The notes beneath the pieces are model-generated. The model was given only the letters and a program-made list of their open reading frames with translations, ran no database searches and was not told the origin of the DNA. DNA of 64,000 nt from Vitellaria paradoxa. Taxonomy: Eukaryota; Streptophyta; Magnoliopsida; Ericales; Sapotaceae. Numbering within the stretch: position 1 is the stretch's first letter; each line of letters opens with the position of its first letter. The position numbers were made by a program, and so were the translations under genes. Positions 1-12,811 of the stretch are shown here, piece after piece. The DNA lies in assembly GCA_019916065.1 (NCBI GenBank), contig CM034236.1, positions 49,938,690 to 50,002,689 on the forward strand, given 5' to 3'.

Positions 1-121
1 TCACTTAAAAAAATTAATTTTCATTGAATTTGTGGTTCACAAACCTACTATATTATTTTTTATTATTAAAAAATCGTGATCTACAATTTTATTAAAAGCA
101 ATGTTACAAAACCACAACTTA

Positions 122-564
122 CGGCCTGTTTGGCACTCAAAAAAAGGGAAAAAATATTGAAAACCTGTAAAAATTTTTAAAATTCTCTAGCACATTTTAT
201 ATTTCTCATATTTTATAAAATTTTTATAAATTTATATATATTTACATATCCCAACAAATTTTTACAAACTCCTATAAATTTTTTATAAACTCCAATAACA
301 TTTTACAAATCCTAATAACTTTTCTTCAAATTTCAAAAACTTTTTAACCACTTTTAATAAATATTGATACAAAACCGTTATGACAAAATCAAAAAATTTG
401 TTTGGATAATTTCTCTTTTCAAAAAGTTAACATAAAAGTCAAAAAGTATCACTATTCATCTCTGAGAAACGTAGTTTAGTTGTTACGCACCAAACGCTTA
501 AAAAGTTCCTCAAATTACATTTTTTACGATTTTTTATTATTTTTTACTATGCCAAATAGACCCC
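122..564. repeat. Tourist-like MITE candidate
   Basis: The left end reads GGCCTGTTTGGCA and the right end, on the other strand, reads GGGTCTATTTGGCA, an imperfect terminal inverted repeat of about 14 bp around an AT-rich, non-coding interior of roughly 440 bp. TTA lies on the left flank but only TAA on the right, so the target duplication is not clean. Terminal GGNCTGTTTGG motifs are usual in plant Tourist/PIF MITEs. Confidence 0.35.
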
Positions 565-1682
565 TAATTAAGAAATTATAAAATTGTAGAACCAAAACTT
601 CAATACAAAATTTGGGTTTGAAAATCAAATGAAATCATTAATGTTAGATCAACGTCTTTGATAGTTAAATTGAAATATGTGTCCTTGCATTAAAATGAAA
701 AAGTTTTCATGAAAGGAGATGATTAATATTACTTTTGAAGTTAATTATGTTACATTAAAATTATGAGTCATTCAATTTAAATCAGACAGTATATAATAAA
801 AATAAATTCAAAAATTTTGGATGAAAATTTTTAAATTTATTTTTATTATGAATCGTCTAATTTTAATCGAACGGTTTACAACTACCTAACCAACACGAAA
901 AGGACATTAAAAATATTATTTTAATAGATTAATGTTTCCAAATTTATGTACTCGTAACGGTGTGATCTAGAATGACAAAAAGTAAGATAAAATAAGAATA
1001 AGATAAATTGAGATAAAATGTAATTTTAAGTTAATTTTGGTGTTCAGTGTTTTCTTACCAAATTGTGTTTTTTTAAGATGAATAGTAGCAAACCGTTGGA
1101 ACGGTTGTCCCAGAACCGTTCCCACGGATTCAAAAAATTAACATTCAATGTTTTGTTCTGAAAATGCACAGCATCAAAACCTTGGGAACGGTTTTCTAAT
1201 TTTTTTTCCAATCAATTCCTGTGAATTCAAAAATTTTGTATAAAATAATGATAATGGTACTCGTTTGAAAGTTTTCGACTTAAAGAATATAATTGTCAAA
1301 AAAAAAAAATTTACGCATTCGGTTAAGTTCCTTTCGGATTTTTTTATTTTTTTAGTGAAATATTGAAATTTTTTGAAATTAGTAAATGTGGAAATGTGTA
1401 AATGTATGATAGAGAATTTTAGTGATTTATAGATGTTGTTGTAAATTTATTTTATTTTATTTTGTTTCTTGGAATACCAAATGCAACCTAGTAAGATAAG
1501 AGTGTGTTTGGATTTATATAAATTTGTAAAAGTTAATGTCTCGTACTTTGTGCAATGAGTAAAAAATTTAAATTTTATAATCTTGTAATTTGTGTTTGTA
1601 GAGATTCAATACACTGTTTGGTGTGCTAAAAAGCAAAAAAAAAAAAAAAATCAAAAAAACTCAAAAAATCTCTAAAAGTTAT

Positions 1683-1832
1683 TTACTTTTTATCTCACTG
1701 CACGAATTACGAGCTCATAATTTATCTCACTTTTTATCACTTCAAACACAATCTTGTAGAGATTTGTATTTTTTTAACTCTAAACAATGCCAAATTATGA
1801 GTTCGTAATTCGTGCAGTGAGATAAAAAGCGA
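1683..1832. repeat. Inverted-repeat (hairpin) element
   Basis: Arm 1 (1683-1724) and arm 2 (1792-1832) are near-perfect reverse complements over about 40 bp, with only a few mismatches, separated by about 67 bp. The shared core contains CACGAATTACGAG or its complement. The same core recurs in at least eight other places in the window, so this is one folded copy of a dispersed short repeat family. Confidence 0.6.
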
Positions 1833-2349
1833 ATAATTTTTAAAATTTTTTAGTATTTTTTACCCCTATTTAAAATTTTTTCTCACTCTAAACGGAGCTA
1901 AATGTGTAGTATTATTTTGATAAAAAATTTTAATATTTTGTTTTGTTATGGTATTACTCGTATATATAATATGATTCATAATATTTATACTTATGTCTAT
2001 GTACTTTTATACTATTTCTTTCTTTTACACAATTAGGTTCCGTTTGATTTGCTGTAAATTTTTTAAATATTTTTGAAAATTTTTAAAAATTATTTACTTT
2101 TTATCTTATTACACGATTTAAGAACTTACAGCTTATTTTATTTTATCTTATTTTTATCACTCCAAATACACCTAAATGTTATTGTGCTGTGTAAAAAGAT
2201 AAAATATCCACATAAATTATAAAAGTTGAGAGACTGCAAAACTTTTATGCGTATCTTTTGCCAAAGAAGCCATACAAGTTTCATCTGCACGCAGGCCCAT
2301 TATTGTACGCTTCACAATAAAATTATAAGAGGAAACAAAGTGATACAAG

Positions 2350-2376
2350 CTCTCTCTCTCTCTCTCTCTCTCTCTA
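2350..2376. repeat. (CT)n microsatellite
   Basis: Uninterrupted CT dinucleotide run of about 13 units in non-coding DNA. Confidence 0.9.
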
Positions 2377-3595
2377 CACTTGTATAAAATATATAGTGCA
2401 TGGAGAAAGAACTCTCATGGATGGGGAGCAGGGGCCAGTGGTTCTTTAAAGCCAGAACTGTGCAAATACTACAGACTTTGGAAACGACAGAATGTGCATT
2501 TGCCCATCACTTTACTTACAGTAGTTAAAAAAATAAATAATATTAGGGAGTACTAATCTGTATTTCCTCCGTTTGGTTTGTAAACAAATTCCAAAAAATT
2601 CTATAAATCTCTGTTAACTTTATATCACATCAACTTTTTTTTTTCATTATATGTATTACGAACTCTCAATTTATCTCAATTTATTTTACTCCAAACTCAT
2701 CTAAAGTGCACGTCACATTTTATTTTATTTTTTAATCTCATTCAAACAACTAAAATGTCTTTCGAATTATTAACTTCACATATTAATTTACTAAATTATC
2801 AAACAATTTAAAAATGTAACTAATCAATATAGTTTAAATTTTTATAATAAAAAATATTTTAAAAGAAATCAAATTTGACAATTTACTAAGATATTCTTAA
2901 TTTACGTCATAATGAAGTAACTCATGGCATATTTTTTTGAGCCTGTATAATTTAAATTTTGTGATAGGAAAAGAAAATTTAAAACAAATATAAAATATAA
3001 CTTACTAAAATATTTTTAGTTTTTATCATTTTATTGACAATTATTTTTTATTTTTATCACATGAAGACAACTTATATGCTGTAAGTGTGTAAAAATGACA
3101 AGTGAATCCAACCCAGGTATGGACAAAATTAACGACAAACAATTACAATCGGAACTGTTCAAAATTTTCACTTATAGTATAAGAATTATATTCTTATGAT
3201 AAAAATTAAGAACATTTACTAAAATTAAATTTTATCTAAGGAAAAGAAAAAAAGATTAACATGGCCTTGATATAAGGATTATGGCATTTGACGTAATAAA
3301 ATTAAATAATATAAGGATTAGGCATAAGTGAAATTTTTTAAAATTAATTATTAAAATTATTTTTTAATTAATAATAAATAATTATGACAATAATTTTCTA
3401 AATTTTTTAATACGTGGTCAGTCAATTGCTACGTGAATTTTTAAAAAGCTTCACTTATGACACATGATTTACCTTAATATGATAAAATTAAAAATGTTTA
3501 GGTAATTTTTCAAAATTTTATTTTTTAGAAATTATGTTTTATTATAAAATTAAATTTCATTAATATATTATATTTTTAAAACTTTTATTAATTTA

Positions 3596-3929
3596 GGTGG
3601 CATTTGGTTTACTTTTGTGTTTTCTATTTTCTATTTTTGTTTTATCTGTTAAAAATCTCAAAACGAGGAAACAAAAAATACTTTGTTTTTCTTATTTTGA
3701 GATTTTTCTTATTTTTTATAAAAAACTCTCAAAACGACTTTTTATTATTTTTATTTCATGTGTAAACTTATTTTCAGTTTTTAAAAATAAATTTTAAAAA
3801 TACAAGTAACTAAATGAATTTTGAGTTTTTTTCCTTATTTTCAAAAACACAAAATGAAAAACGATCTTAAAACAGAAAATAAAAAATAAAAATAGAAAAC
3901 AGAAAATAAAAAAATAAATCAAATGACCC
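3596..3929. mobile_element. MITE with TTA target duplication (copy 1)
   Basis: The element starts GGTGGCATTTGG and ends AAATGACCC (reverse complement GGGTCATTTG). It is flanked on both sides by TTA (3593-3595 and 3930-3932), the target duplication typical of PIF/Harbinger elements. Long stretches inside the two halves are complementary. A second copy with the same ends and the same TTA flanks lies at 27600-27930. It has no coding capacity; the ORF across it is chance. Confidence 0.65.
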
Positions 3930-5328
3930 TTAATGTATTTAATATGCAAAATTAGTGACTTAAAAGGCATTTTAGTTATTTAAACAATATTCATAAAAAA
4001 AAAAGAAAATAAGTAAAAAAATAAAGTGTGACATTTAACTTGTAATCTTTTTTTAATTAGTGATTTTTATATTTACAAATTATTTTTTAAATTTTTTTGT
4101 AAATTTAATCTTGGTCAAAATACATTTAGGTCATAATTACATTACTCTTATTCTTTTTTGATTAATAATTTTATTTTACAGGTTATTTTTATAATTTTTT
4201 ATATATTTAAAATTTTTACAAATTAAATTATGCTTTGTGTATCTAAACACAGATAATTTCCTAATCTTCATTTAGATTGTAGGTTTGAAATCCTCTCCCC
4301 TTGTTAATGTGTACTTCAAAAAAAAAAAAAAAAAAACACGGACAATTCTTAATTAAATAAAAATATTTATACTCTTCTATTAATTTCTTTTTTACTTCAC
4401 AATAACTTTAATTTAAAATAATAATACAAAGGAAAAAAATTAATAAAATAGTACATTTACCATTTCTCTTCCGAATTATACACAAAATAAAGAAGGGACA
4501 TTATGATCGTTCGTGTTTCTCCTTGGACGTTCCTAGATTCCATGTATGTATAGGCTTTGTCAGTTCAATAGCCCTACCTGGAAAGCAAGACACCCAATGT
4601 ACCTTTGGCTTTTGTCAAGAACCTTGTGAGCTTTTTACACTGATGAGAGAACTCGGTGCACTTTGGAAACCCACAAGCTTGGCATAAAGATTGATATTGA
4701 TTGGATGTGAAATTTAGTAATTAGACAGTGCATAGATGACCCAAAAAAAAAAAAAAATCAGAAAATGATAAAAAAATTAATGTAAAAATGATATAAGATA
4801 AAATTTAATTAAAAAAAATAATTAATAAAAATTAATAAATTTTCGTGAATTTTGATAAACCAAACACCTCTTAATATAAAAATCAGTCACAAAGTTTATG
4901 CCTAATTCTCAATCAAATACCCAACAAAAAGTATTCGGGGCTTCTTTTATTTTGATTTATTTTGCTTAATTTATATAATTTTCTATTGCAAGTTATTTTT
5001 TTATCTGCTTTTTCGCTGCTATTTATAGTTATAATAAAAATTATTAAGAAATAAAAAAATTCACATACAAAGTGAAAAAAGTTATTTATTGTTATTATTA
5101 TTATTATTATTTTGGTGTAAACGAAGAAGGAAGCTGGAAGAATAGTCCGGTTCGTACTGAAACCGGAGGGGAGGAGCTACCAACTTCTGAATGTGAAATG
5201 TCAACACCGCCTCTGCTGTACTGCTGTATTATCATGGAAACGACAGGCTAGCTAGCATTTGTTGCATTGCATGGCAGTATGCCGGGTAATATTGGTAATT
5301 GGTGGCGGAGAGGGGGGGGGGGGTGGGT

Positions 5329-5579
5329 TGTAGTCAGGGTCGGCTGCAGCCGCAGTAGTCGACCTAAAATGACGTCGTTTTAGTGTTTTTTTTTTTTTAA
5401 ATGACATCATTTCACTTAAGTTCTCATATTTGAATTTGACCTGATGTATTCGAATATGCCATACTCGAATATGAATTGATATATTTGAATATGGGGACTT
5501 AAGTGGAATGACGTCGTTTTGAGGAGAAAAATGCCAAAACGGCGTCATTTTGGTCGACTGCAGTCAACCCTCGACTACA
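5329..5579. mobile_element. 251-bp element with about 45-bp terminal inverted repeats
   Basis: The left end TGTAGTCAGGGTCGGCTGCAG and beyond is mirrored at the right end (reverse complement begins TGTAGTCGAGGGTTGACTGC). The similarity runs through GTCGACC, AAAATGACG and CGTTTT for about 45 bp. The interior is itself an imperfect palindrome bounded by CTTAAG on each side and rich in ATTCGAATAT-like motifs. The composition is distinct from the surroundings. No target duplication was seen. The 98-codon ORF crossing it is a shadow. Confidence 0.55.
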
Positions 5580-5640
5580 GGCCCCCGAGTCCAATTGGTA
5601 GAGGTATTTTTAGGTGAATGAGACATAAAAGTACGTATAA

Positions 5641-5665
5641 GAGAGAGAGAGAGAGAGAGAGAGAG
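5641..5665. repeat. (GA)n microsatellite
   Basis: Uninterrupted GA run of about 12 units just outside the left side of the hAT relic. Confidence 0.9.
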
Positions 5666-5666
5666 A

Positions 5667-8600
5667 TAAAAGTAATTTTTTTTTATATTTAGCCATAAAA
5701 AATTTCAATCAGGAAATATTTAGAATTTTTATCAAGGAGCCCAATGTATATAAAATCACATAAAAACATATTTTGTATTAAAACTCAAAAGCAAGTAATA
5801 CAAAAATTAAATATTATCCTTAATATTAAAATTTGACTTACAATTAACTTTTACAATTGTTCATATTTTGAAAATAATTCATGATAGATTCATTTGACAA
5901 GCTATTGAATACATCTTTTTAAATATACACAATCAAATAATCATTCATCAACTCATAACCCATTCAGTTGTGAAATCAATTTTTCACTATTTTTATATCA
6001 GAGAATGCTTTCTCTAATGTAATAGTTACAATGGAAAAAATCAAGATCAAAGTTAGAAGCTTGTAAACCAATAGGTATGTTATATCTCTTCTAGTTTCAA
6101 CCATCTTTTGAGTAATATCACCAAACCCCTTCAAATCTAAACCTCAACATTCAAGCGCATATCCATAATGAAATTTTCAAGTTGATTTGAAAGTACCAAA
6201 AGCTCAATGTTTGAAAAATCTTTTGGGTAAAATTGAGTTAATTAAATCACCTTTTGCTTGTTAAAAGTAGCAAATGAATTAGATGGATTTAGGCATGCAG
6301 CATAAAACAACAATTTAGTATTTACCTCATTAAATTTATATTTAGCTCTTGAAGTTGCATATCTATGACAGTATTGAATAACTCGACGTGATAATGATAC
6401 GAGTTTGTCATTTCTTTAGCTCTACGACGTAATCTTACTTGAACTACATACAAATCATCCATATATACTAGGAATACTAATATGATGTTTCCCACAAAAA
6501 GCAAAAACTTCTTCCACCAAAGAATTCCTTCTATTCACCCTCGTCGCTTGAAGTCTTTTCTTAGAAATGTCAACTAAAATAATGGTATTTTCAATATTTT
6601 GATCTTTCTGTTATAGTGCTTGGGACAAATCATTTGTTATTTCTAATATTGATTTTATCAAATACAAAGTAATCACAAACTCAAAGAATTGCATTACTTT
6701 CAATAAACGCAATACTTCAACCTTTGGTCTGAATTTGTTCCCTCTTCCACAATCACATCAAGCACATCAATTACATAGGCAAGCATGTTAATCAAGGTCA
6801 TAAGAGTCTCATAATGCGATCCCCAGCGTGTATCATTAGGCCAAATTAGAGTACTTTCTTGATTCAAGTCTCACCAGCTTATGATTTCTTTATTCTCTAA
6901 GCCTTCAATAATTCAAGCAACTTGTGTCTCTCGTAAAGTATCCCGTCGCTGGCACGAGGATCCAACCACATTAACAATATTATAAATCAAGAGGAAGAAC
7001 ATGGCAATAAAGATATGATTTTTTGCCATTGCTACAAGAGTTAGTTGAAGCTGGTGAGCAAAATAATGCACATAATATGCATACTCATTCTCTTTTAAGA
7101 TAACAATCTTTACTCCATTAAATCCACCTTACATATTACTTACCCCATCATAACCTTGCCCACACAACATAGATGTGCTTAATCTGTGTGCAGAAAACAA
7201 CTCTTCCAGTGCATTTTTAAATGATTGAGCAGTTGTGCTAGTGACATGCTTCAAGCCTAAAAAACATTCAACCACACACACTCTTTTGTTTACAAATCTC
7301 AAAACAATGGCCATTTCTCATTTGTTGACACATCATGATATTCTTCAAGGAGAACAGAAAATAATCTATCACAAAGTTCTCTAATTATAGTATCGATTGT
7401 TTCAAATGCACAAGCTTTAACAATATCCTTCTGAATTTGAGGCGCTGTTAACTTAAGATTCTCAAGAGCATTTTTAAGTGCAACATTTCTCACCTCTCCA
7501 TTATGATCTGTAAGGAATTTTAGAAGTTCTAGAAAATTTCCCTGGTTATTTGAACCATCATACTCACTATGCCCACAAAATGGTCCATGTCTTAAAATGA
7601 ATCCAATGTAGTCAATTGATGTATTAAGTTGAACTCTATAATCAATCCTTGCTTCATTTGTCATTTTATCAAAATTGGTTTCAATATGTTTTTTCTGATC
7701 TATAAAATCTTGACATTTACTCTAAGCTTGTCTGTAAGTACTATTAACTCCTCTCTCATGTTCGCGAAGCTTGTCTTTCTTCTTCCAATCCCTAAAACCT
7801 TCATTAACAGATGCATCACCACCCCCTTGATCTCCACACTCATTCTTAAAAGGATAACAATAAAGGCAAGATGCATAATCTTTTGACATGCTATACTTCA
7901 ACCACTTAAATTCATCAAACCATGAAACATTGAACCTTCTTAACTTCCCATTGAAATCTCTTTATGAAAAATCATATTTACGAGGTTGGCAAGCACCATT
8001 AAGGTAGTACTCTCTACAAACCATTTCACGAATATTGGGATCATATTCTACAATCTTAGGCTGTTCTCTTGGATAAAATAGAAGTTCAGGAAAACTGAAT
8101 TCTGCATGATTATTTTTTGAAGAATCTTTGATATTTAATGATTGTGTAGAAACTGGATTGGATGAAAACTCATAAATCCCAGATTCCACACTTTTTTTTT
8201 TTTGAAAGTTTGCTACTCAATGGTGACTTTTCTAAGGAGATTTTTGTTGTAAGATCATTGGAATTCATTAAAGATAATTCTTCTTCATCCATTTTTCTTT
8301 TAAAATATCTCGACATATCTCTTGAAAAAAACAAAAATTGAAATTAGGACTATTCTAAATAAAATTAAAAAATTAAAGTAGGGTATAACTAGCAACTATA
8401 ATGTTTATATAAAAGAAAAATCACATTGAATTAAAAACAAACAAACAAATTAAGTTATTTAATCACAAATCAAACATAACCTTAACATCAATCTTTATTT
8501 ATTGTAAACATGTTCCTTTCTAGTTTTTATGATTATATTCTTCAAATTTTTGTTTCGAAAATAGAAAATACAAAAAAAAAAAAAAAAAATTGTGGAAATG

Positions 8601-9701
8601 CTAATAAAGTATTAAAGAAAAAAATGCAAATCTAAATTACTAAAAACATCTCTAGATAGTCGCACACCATTAGTTTTTTTTTAATCCTAGTTTTTAGAAA
8701 ATAACACAAAAATAAAGTTAAGGAAACAAAATTAATAAATTGAAAATAAAATCATTTAAATGTTTTCTGCCTTACTAGCTTGACTAGGCTCACAATTTTT
8801 AATCGTTCCAAGAAACCATCACCTTGAGAAGTTGAAAAATAGACCAGATATTTGAGCAGACACAAACATACCCAAATGCCAAAAAACCATTTATTTGCTG
8901 AAAAAAAATACTCACAGTATTAAGTTATATACAAATAAACACATCTCCATATTCATCTATATATATATAGCGGTGAAAAATAATTTGTCTGGTGGAAATT
9001 AAACAACAAATGGACCAAATATATGCCGAGACTACCAACACAATAAGGCCAGCTATTTTTGGGGAAGTTTTTTCTTTTTGATTCCTTTTTTTTTTTGGAA
9101 ATAGCCAGAACTGCTTTTGCAATTAATTTGTACCAATTTCGGAGTTAAGATTAATAAGAATTAAAAGTTGCATCAAACTTGCATTAAACAAAAATTTACC
9201 TAAAGCAAATTTAAACAAAAATTTAACACCAAATTCAAACAGAAATTTATCAAAAAGTGAACTGAAAAAAAATAAAAATTTTAAATTGCTTACTTGGTCA
9301 ATAATCAGTCGTTACTACCGTTTGGGTGTTGTTGTAGCTTGTAAACACTTGTGATTGGCAGACTTGGCACTGCTTGTGGTCGACAGATCCAACCCAAAGA
9401 AAGTTTAAATAGAGAGAAAATGAGAAAGCTGTAACTTGCAAGCTGTAAATCAATCCAGGGAACAAACCCACAAACTGCCAAAGTCACGGAGATAGAAAAA
9501 AAGACGAGAGACTTGGTCACTTGGATGGAGGCTAGAGCTGGAAGGCTTCAAACTTAGCGGGTTGCAGTGAACATTTGGGATGAAATAAGGCAAATGGCAA
9601 ATTTTTAATAAACTAATTAATACAAGGATATTTTTATAAATTTGCGTATAAAATTAAGGGGGGGTCATGTGCTTCCTTGCCTCTGAGTAGCTATGCCCTT
9701 G
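5667..9701 (-). mobile_element. Degenerate hAT-superfamily transposon (TTF/ZMYM1-like type)
   Basis: The element carries a dead transposase gene (5850-8292, minus strand). Its right terminus, read on the minus strand from 9701, begins CAAGGGCATAGCTACTCAG, followed by AGGCAAGG and a run of C. This resembles the CAGGGGCGGAGCTA... ends of plant elements encoding TTF-type zinc-finger transposases. The left terminus is not clear, and the limit near 5667 is a guess from where transposase homology and AT-rich flank stop. The stretch 8293-9700 between gene and terminus holds only AT-rich non-coding DNA. Confidence 0.5.
5850..8292 (-). pseudogene. hAT-family transposase pseudogene, TTF-type zinc finger / ZMYM1-like
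   Basis: Read on the minus strand, the fragments line up in the order expected for plant 'zinc finger MYM-type protein 1-like' transposases. An acidic N-terminus starts at 8292. Next comes the TTF-type zinc-finger region (PREQPKIVEYDPNIRE, later YASCLYCYPF, 8190-7850). Then follow a central block with NQGNFLELLKFL (7664-7300), a GQGYDGVSNM motif near 7130, HYHVELFNTVIDMQLQELN near 6350 and a C-terminal hAT dimerisation remnant (MGYELMNDYLIVYI, about 5950). Several stop codons and frameshifts interrupt it, so it cannot make an active protein. The family normally cuts and pastes DNA through an RNase-H-like fold. The assignment rests on remembered family motifs. Confidence 0.8.
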
Positions 9702-10313
9702 ATTTCAATTACTAAAAATTGTTAAAAATTATCAGAAGTTAGAGATTTTTAGTTTACCAAATGGGCCTTGTGAAAACAAAAGTATAATTTTTAGATAAAC
9801 AATGATAAAAAGTATAAAAAATAATTAAGAGTACGTTTGGAGTGGTAAAAATTAATAAAAGTTGAATTCTCATAATTCGTACAAAGAGAGAAAAAATTAA
9901 AAATTTTAAAGTTTAGAGTTTTTTTTGTCCTTGAAATTTGATGTTCCAAATGGAGTCTTAAGTCAAAAGTAATATTTCTAAGTAATGAGAATAAAAACAT
10001 AATATTTTTGATAAAATTTAATGCTCGAAACAGAATCTAAGTCAAAAGTAGAATTTTTAAGTATTGAGAATAAAAACACAATCGAGTTTAAATATATATA
10101 ATTTTTAAAATGAATGAGTCCAATTATCTTCATTTGACCTCACATTGATTCACCCATAGCTATAGAGAGACTATTGACAATGGTCAAACAAGACCCCCTC
10201 AAAGTTTTTAAATTTATTTAATAATAATGCTAATTAAAAATTACAACCAAAATTATAGGCATAAACATAAACTTTATCATTTTAAAATAATAGAAATTTT
10301 GATAAAATTACAA
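9702..10313. other. AT-rich intergenic DNA
   Basis: This holds one copy of the dispersed short repeat (about 9833-9958, with GTTTGGAGTGG and TAATTCGTAC) followed by a partial repeat of its tail. I see no gene. Confidence 0.5.
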
Positions 10314-10506
10314 GGTTGTGTTTGTTTGAGTGATGTGGACATCGGATGAGGATTGTATATCCGTGGGGTCCACAAAAGTAGTGTTTGATTTACAAAACGA
10401 AGCTCGGGATGATATATCTCGCTAGATGATTTGTCTGCGGTTTTGCACATACCAAATCTGAGGAGTCTGTGGGATTGTATGTCGAAGGAGCTTGGATAAC
10501 AAACAA
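10314..10506. repeat. PIF/Tourist-related terminal sequence or short MITE
   Basis: The sequence from GGTTGTGTTTGTTTGAG through TATCCGTGGGGTCCACAAAA and GTGTTTGATTTACAAA closely parallels the left part of the MITE at 56336-56779 and, less closely, the one at 17258-17653. It could be the left end of a larger PIF element that includes the transposase fragment at 12812. Alternatively it is a short copy ending near 10506 (ACAAACAAA, then TTA). I could not find a matching right terminus for the larger option. Confidence 0.4.
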
Positions 10507-12811
10507 ATTACAATTTTGCACTTAGCACATGATTTTCTAATAGAGCTCAATGTCTCTTTTGTTTCTCCAGTAGATGTAGTTATCTCTGTATTTCAGACTG
10601 AATCGTCTTCTCCCATCAACAGGGTTCTCCCATCAGCCCCGAAATACTTGTTTTCAGTAGAAGATATATTTGCCGAGCAGACTCATCTTCAATCCTCCTA
10701 CCTACCGAGCTTTAATCCTCTTAAGGTATCAAAGCAACGCAACTGGTAATTGTTCTTTTTTCAATTATGTTTGATTTGGGAGACCGATGTTTTCTTGATA
10801 ATAGTTTCTTCAATTCTTTCTTCTGTTCTCAAGAACTCTATTCAGTTTTAGGTTTTAATTTGATGTTTTATGTTTTCTTTTATTTTGCATTGATGTTTTG
10901 TTGGTCGGGGTTGAAAAAATGATCTCTTTGATTTTGTATGGTCTAGGCTCCAAAGTGGGATCAGATTGTTTGTTTGAACACACTAGTTTCCAGGTATGCT
11001 TCAAATCTGTTTTGTTTCGATTGGTCTTGAGTAAATCATGCTGTTTGTATCTTCATAGAGATGATAGTGAGATTTTGTGTTGCTTGTTCTTGTTAGCATC
11101 GTTATTTAGATATTTGCTGCTCCCTGCTTTTTGTTTTTTGTTTTCTTTTACGTTGTTTAAGGAGATCTTTCAATTCCATTATCATTTGTGCAGATCACCT
11201 TATTGTTTTGATTCCTTATTAGAGTGGGCTAGATCAATTTATTTCTTTGATTCCATCCTAGAATTGGCGAGATCAGTTTATTTTTTTTTTAATTTATTTG
11301 TACACTAAATTAAGGAAAAACCAAAATATTTTGTTTTAGATATGCTTTAAGGTTTAACATTAGAAAGGTTAAAAGAAACTTCAAATAACAAGTGTTAGGT
11401 ATTTTATGTCAAGTACAGAACCATAAAAAGTTGCTTTTAAACAAACTTATATTATTAGTCTTTTTTTTAAAGGGTATTTTGGGTTCCAAACCTTAGCTTT
11501 CAACTTATATCCATGTTTTTGAAATGGTGCTTAGAACTGAACCAACATTTAGAAAACCTAAACTCTTGTGAACCAATAAATTCAATAAAGCATTTATATC
11601 TATTTAATCATTTCTCCTTTAAGTTTTGTTATTAATTTCAGGAATTTTAAGAATCAAAGCTTTCAATTTGTGGCTTGAGTAGAATTTTCTAAAATAAATA
11701 TAAAAAACACATAATTGTTTATATATCAAACAAATAAATACTTCTTTTTAACATGAGTGATATAAAATTTTAAATTTCATCATTCCTTGCCTAATCGTAC
11801 CTTGATATTTTTTTTAAGTTGTCTTGTTAGCTTATCTACAACTTGTGATATCCAGAGCATGTGATATCTATGTCCAAATTCGTTTCCCTGCTCCTTAACT
11901 GTTATTTGATCAGTATAATTGTGTTTGTGATTGCTGAGATCTTAGGCATTTTCATGTCCATGGCTCTGATCTTAGGAAAATTTTCAAATTAAAATGTGTA
12001 GTTCATCGTAACATATATTCTAAAATGTGTAGTCCATAGCTGGGATCTTATGAATCCTTTCCTAAGATATATTTTAGACAAATAAATGACATGCACTTAA
12101 AAAGATTCATCCTACCATTTATTGTAGCTGTAGAATTTTATAAAGTAGAATCATTACTTCCTAGTGGCAATGATGTAGCAATAATGTCCCAATCTAGAAA
12201 CTTGATTGCATTTGTTAAACTTAGAAGAGTGTTAAATACAACAAGAATGAATAACAATTATCTCGTTTCCCTAACAATTGTCCAGCCCTCAATTCTGTTA
12301 ACAATGAATTTTACCTTTACTTGCTACCAGATGGAAAGCAAATACTTTTAACTTTAAATCTTAAACCAAATGTTTGTGATGATAAAAATAAAATAAAACG
12401 GCAATCATTATGTTATTTTGAAAGTCATACAACCTGTTTTACTATAGTGCAAATTTAAATATCTCAAATATAATCAATTATGTGCAAGTTTACATGGACT
12501 TTTCCATTTCCTACATTAAACTCAATAAAGATAATTTTCAGTGATGCCAATATAATTGTATTCTATGTAAGTCTGACACATCTCTCATTTAAATATTTAT
12601 GACGTGTACTCTTATCTTTGGAATGTTTTGGATCTAGTTAATAACTTTCTAAGCATATTCAATTTTTGGATTGGATACTTGTTATTTAATACAGTCTTGC
12701 TTCAAGAATATGCATTATATATGTTTAGTTTAATGTTTTTTTATTGCCAAACACCATCTACTTATGTGGTCTAAACAAGTTTTATATGTCTAGATAGATA
12801 ATAACAATTGT
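10507..12811. other. Non-coding or unrecognised DNA upstream of the Harbinger fragment
   Basis: AT-rich. Open frames at 10492-10749 (85 codons) and 10898-11308 (136 codons) encode nothing I recognise, and the second is rich in Phe, Leu, Cys and Ser like translated T-rich DNA. It may be the 5' non-coding part or introns of a PIF/Harbinger element, given what follows. Confidence 0.35.

Larger units (their letters stand above)
1..5328. other. AT-rich intergenic DNA with MITE-like repeats
   Basis: No credible coding region was found; the ORFs here are short and made of low-complexity Lys/Phe/Ile runs. The stretch holds a Tourist-like element (122-564), several copies of short repeats whose ends read like GTGTTTGG / CCAAACAC (about 1499-1620, 1622-1900, 2041-2172, 2567-2700), a MITE with TTA target duplication (3596-3929), a related poly-A/T-rich repeat (about 4735-4870) and an ATT microsatellite (about 5088-5112). 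The blocks 2220-2530 and 4500-4700 are less AT-rich and look low-copy, but I see no gene in them. Confidence 0.7.

Noticed and set aside
5252..5548. 98-codon minus-strand ORF as a gene
   Set aside because: It covers the inverted-repeat element and a G-run; the Pro run comes from the G homopolymer.
10898..11308. 136-codon ORF as a membrane protein
   Set aside because: Its Phe/Leu/Cys richness is what T-rich DNA gives; no start context or conserved motif was seen.
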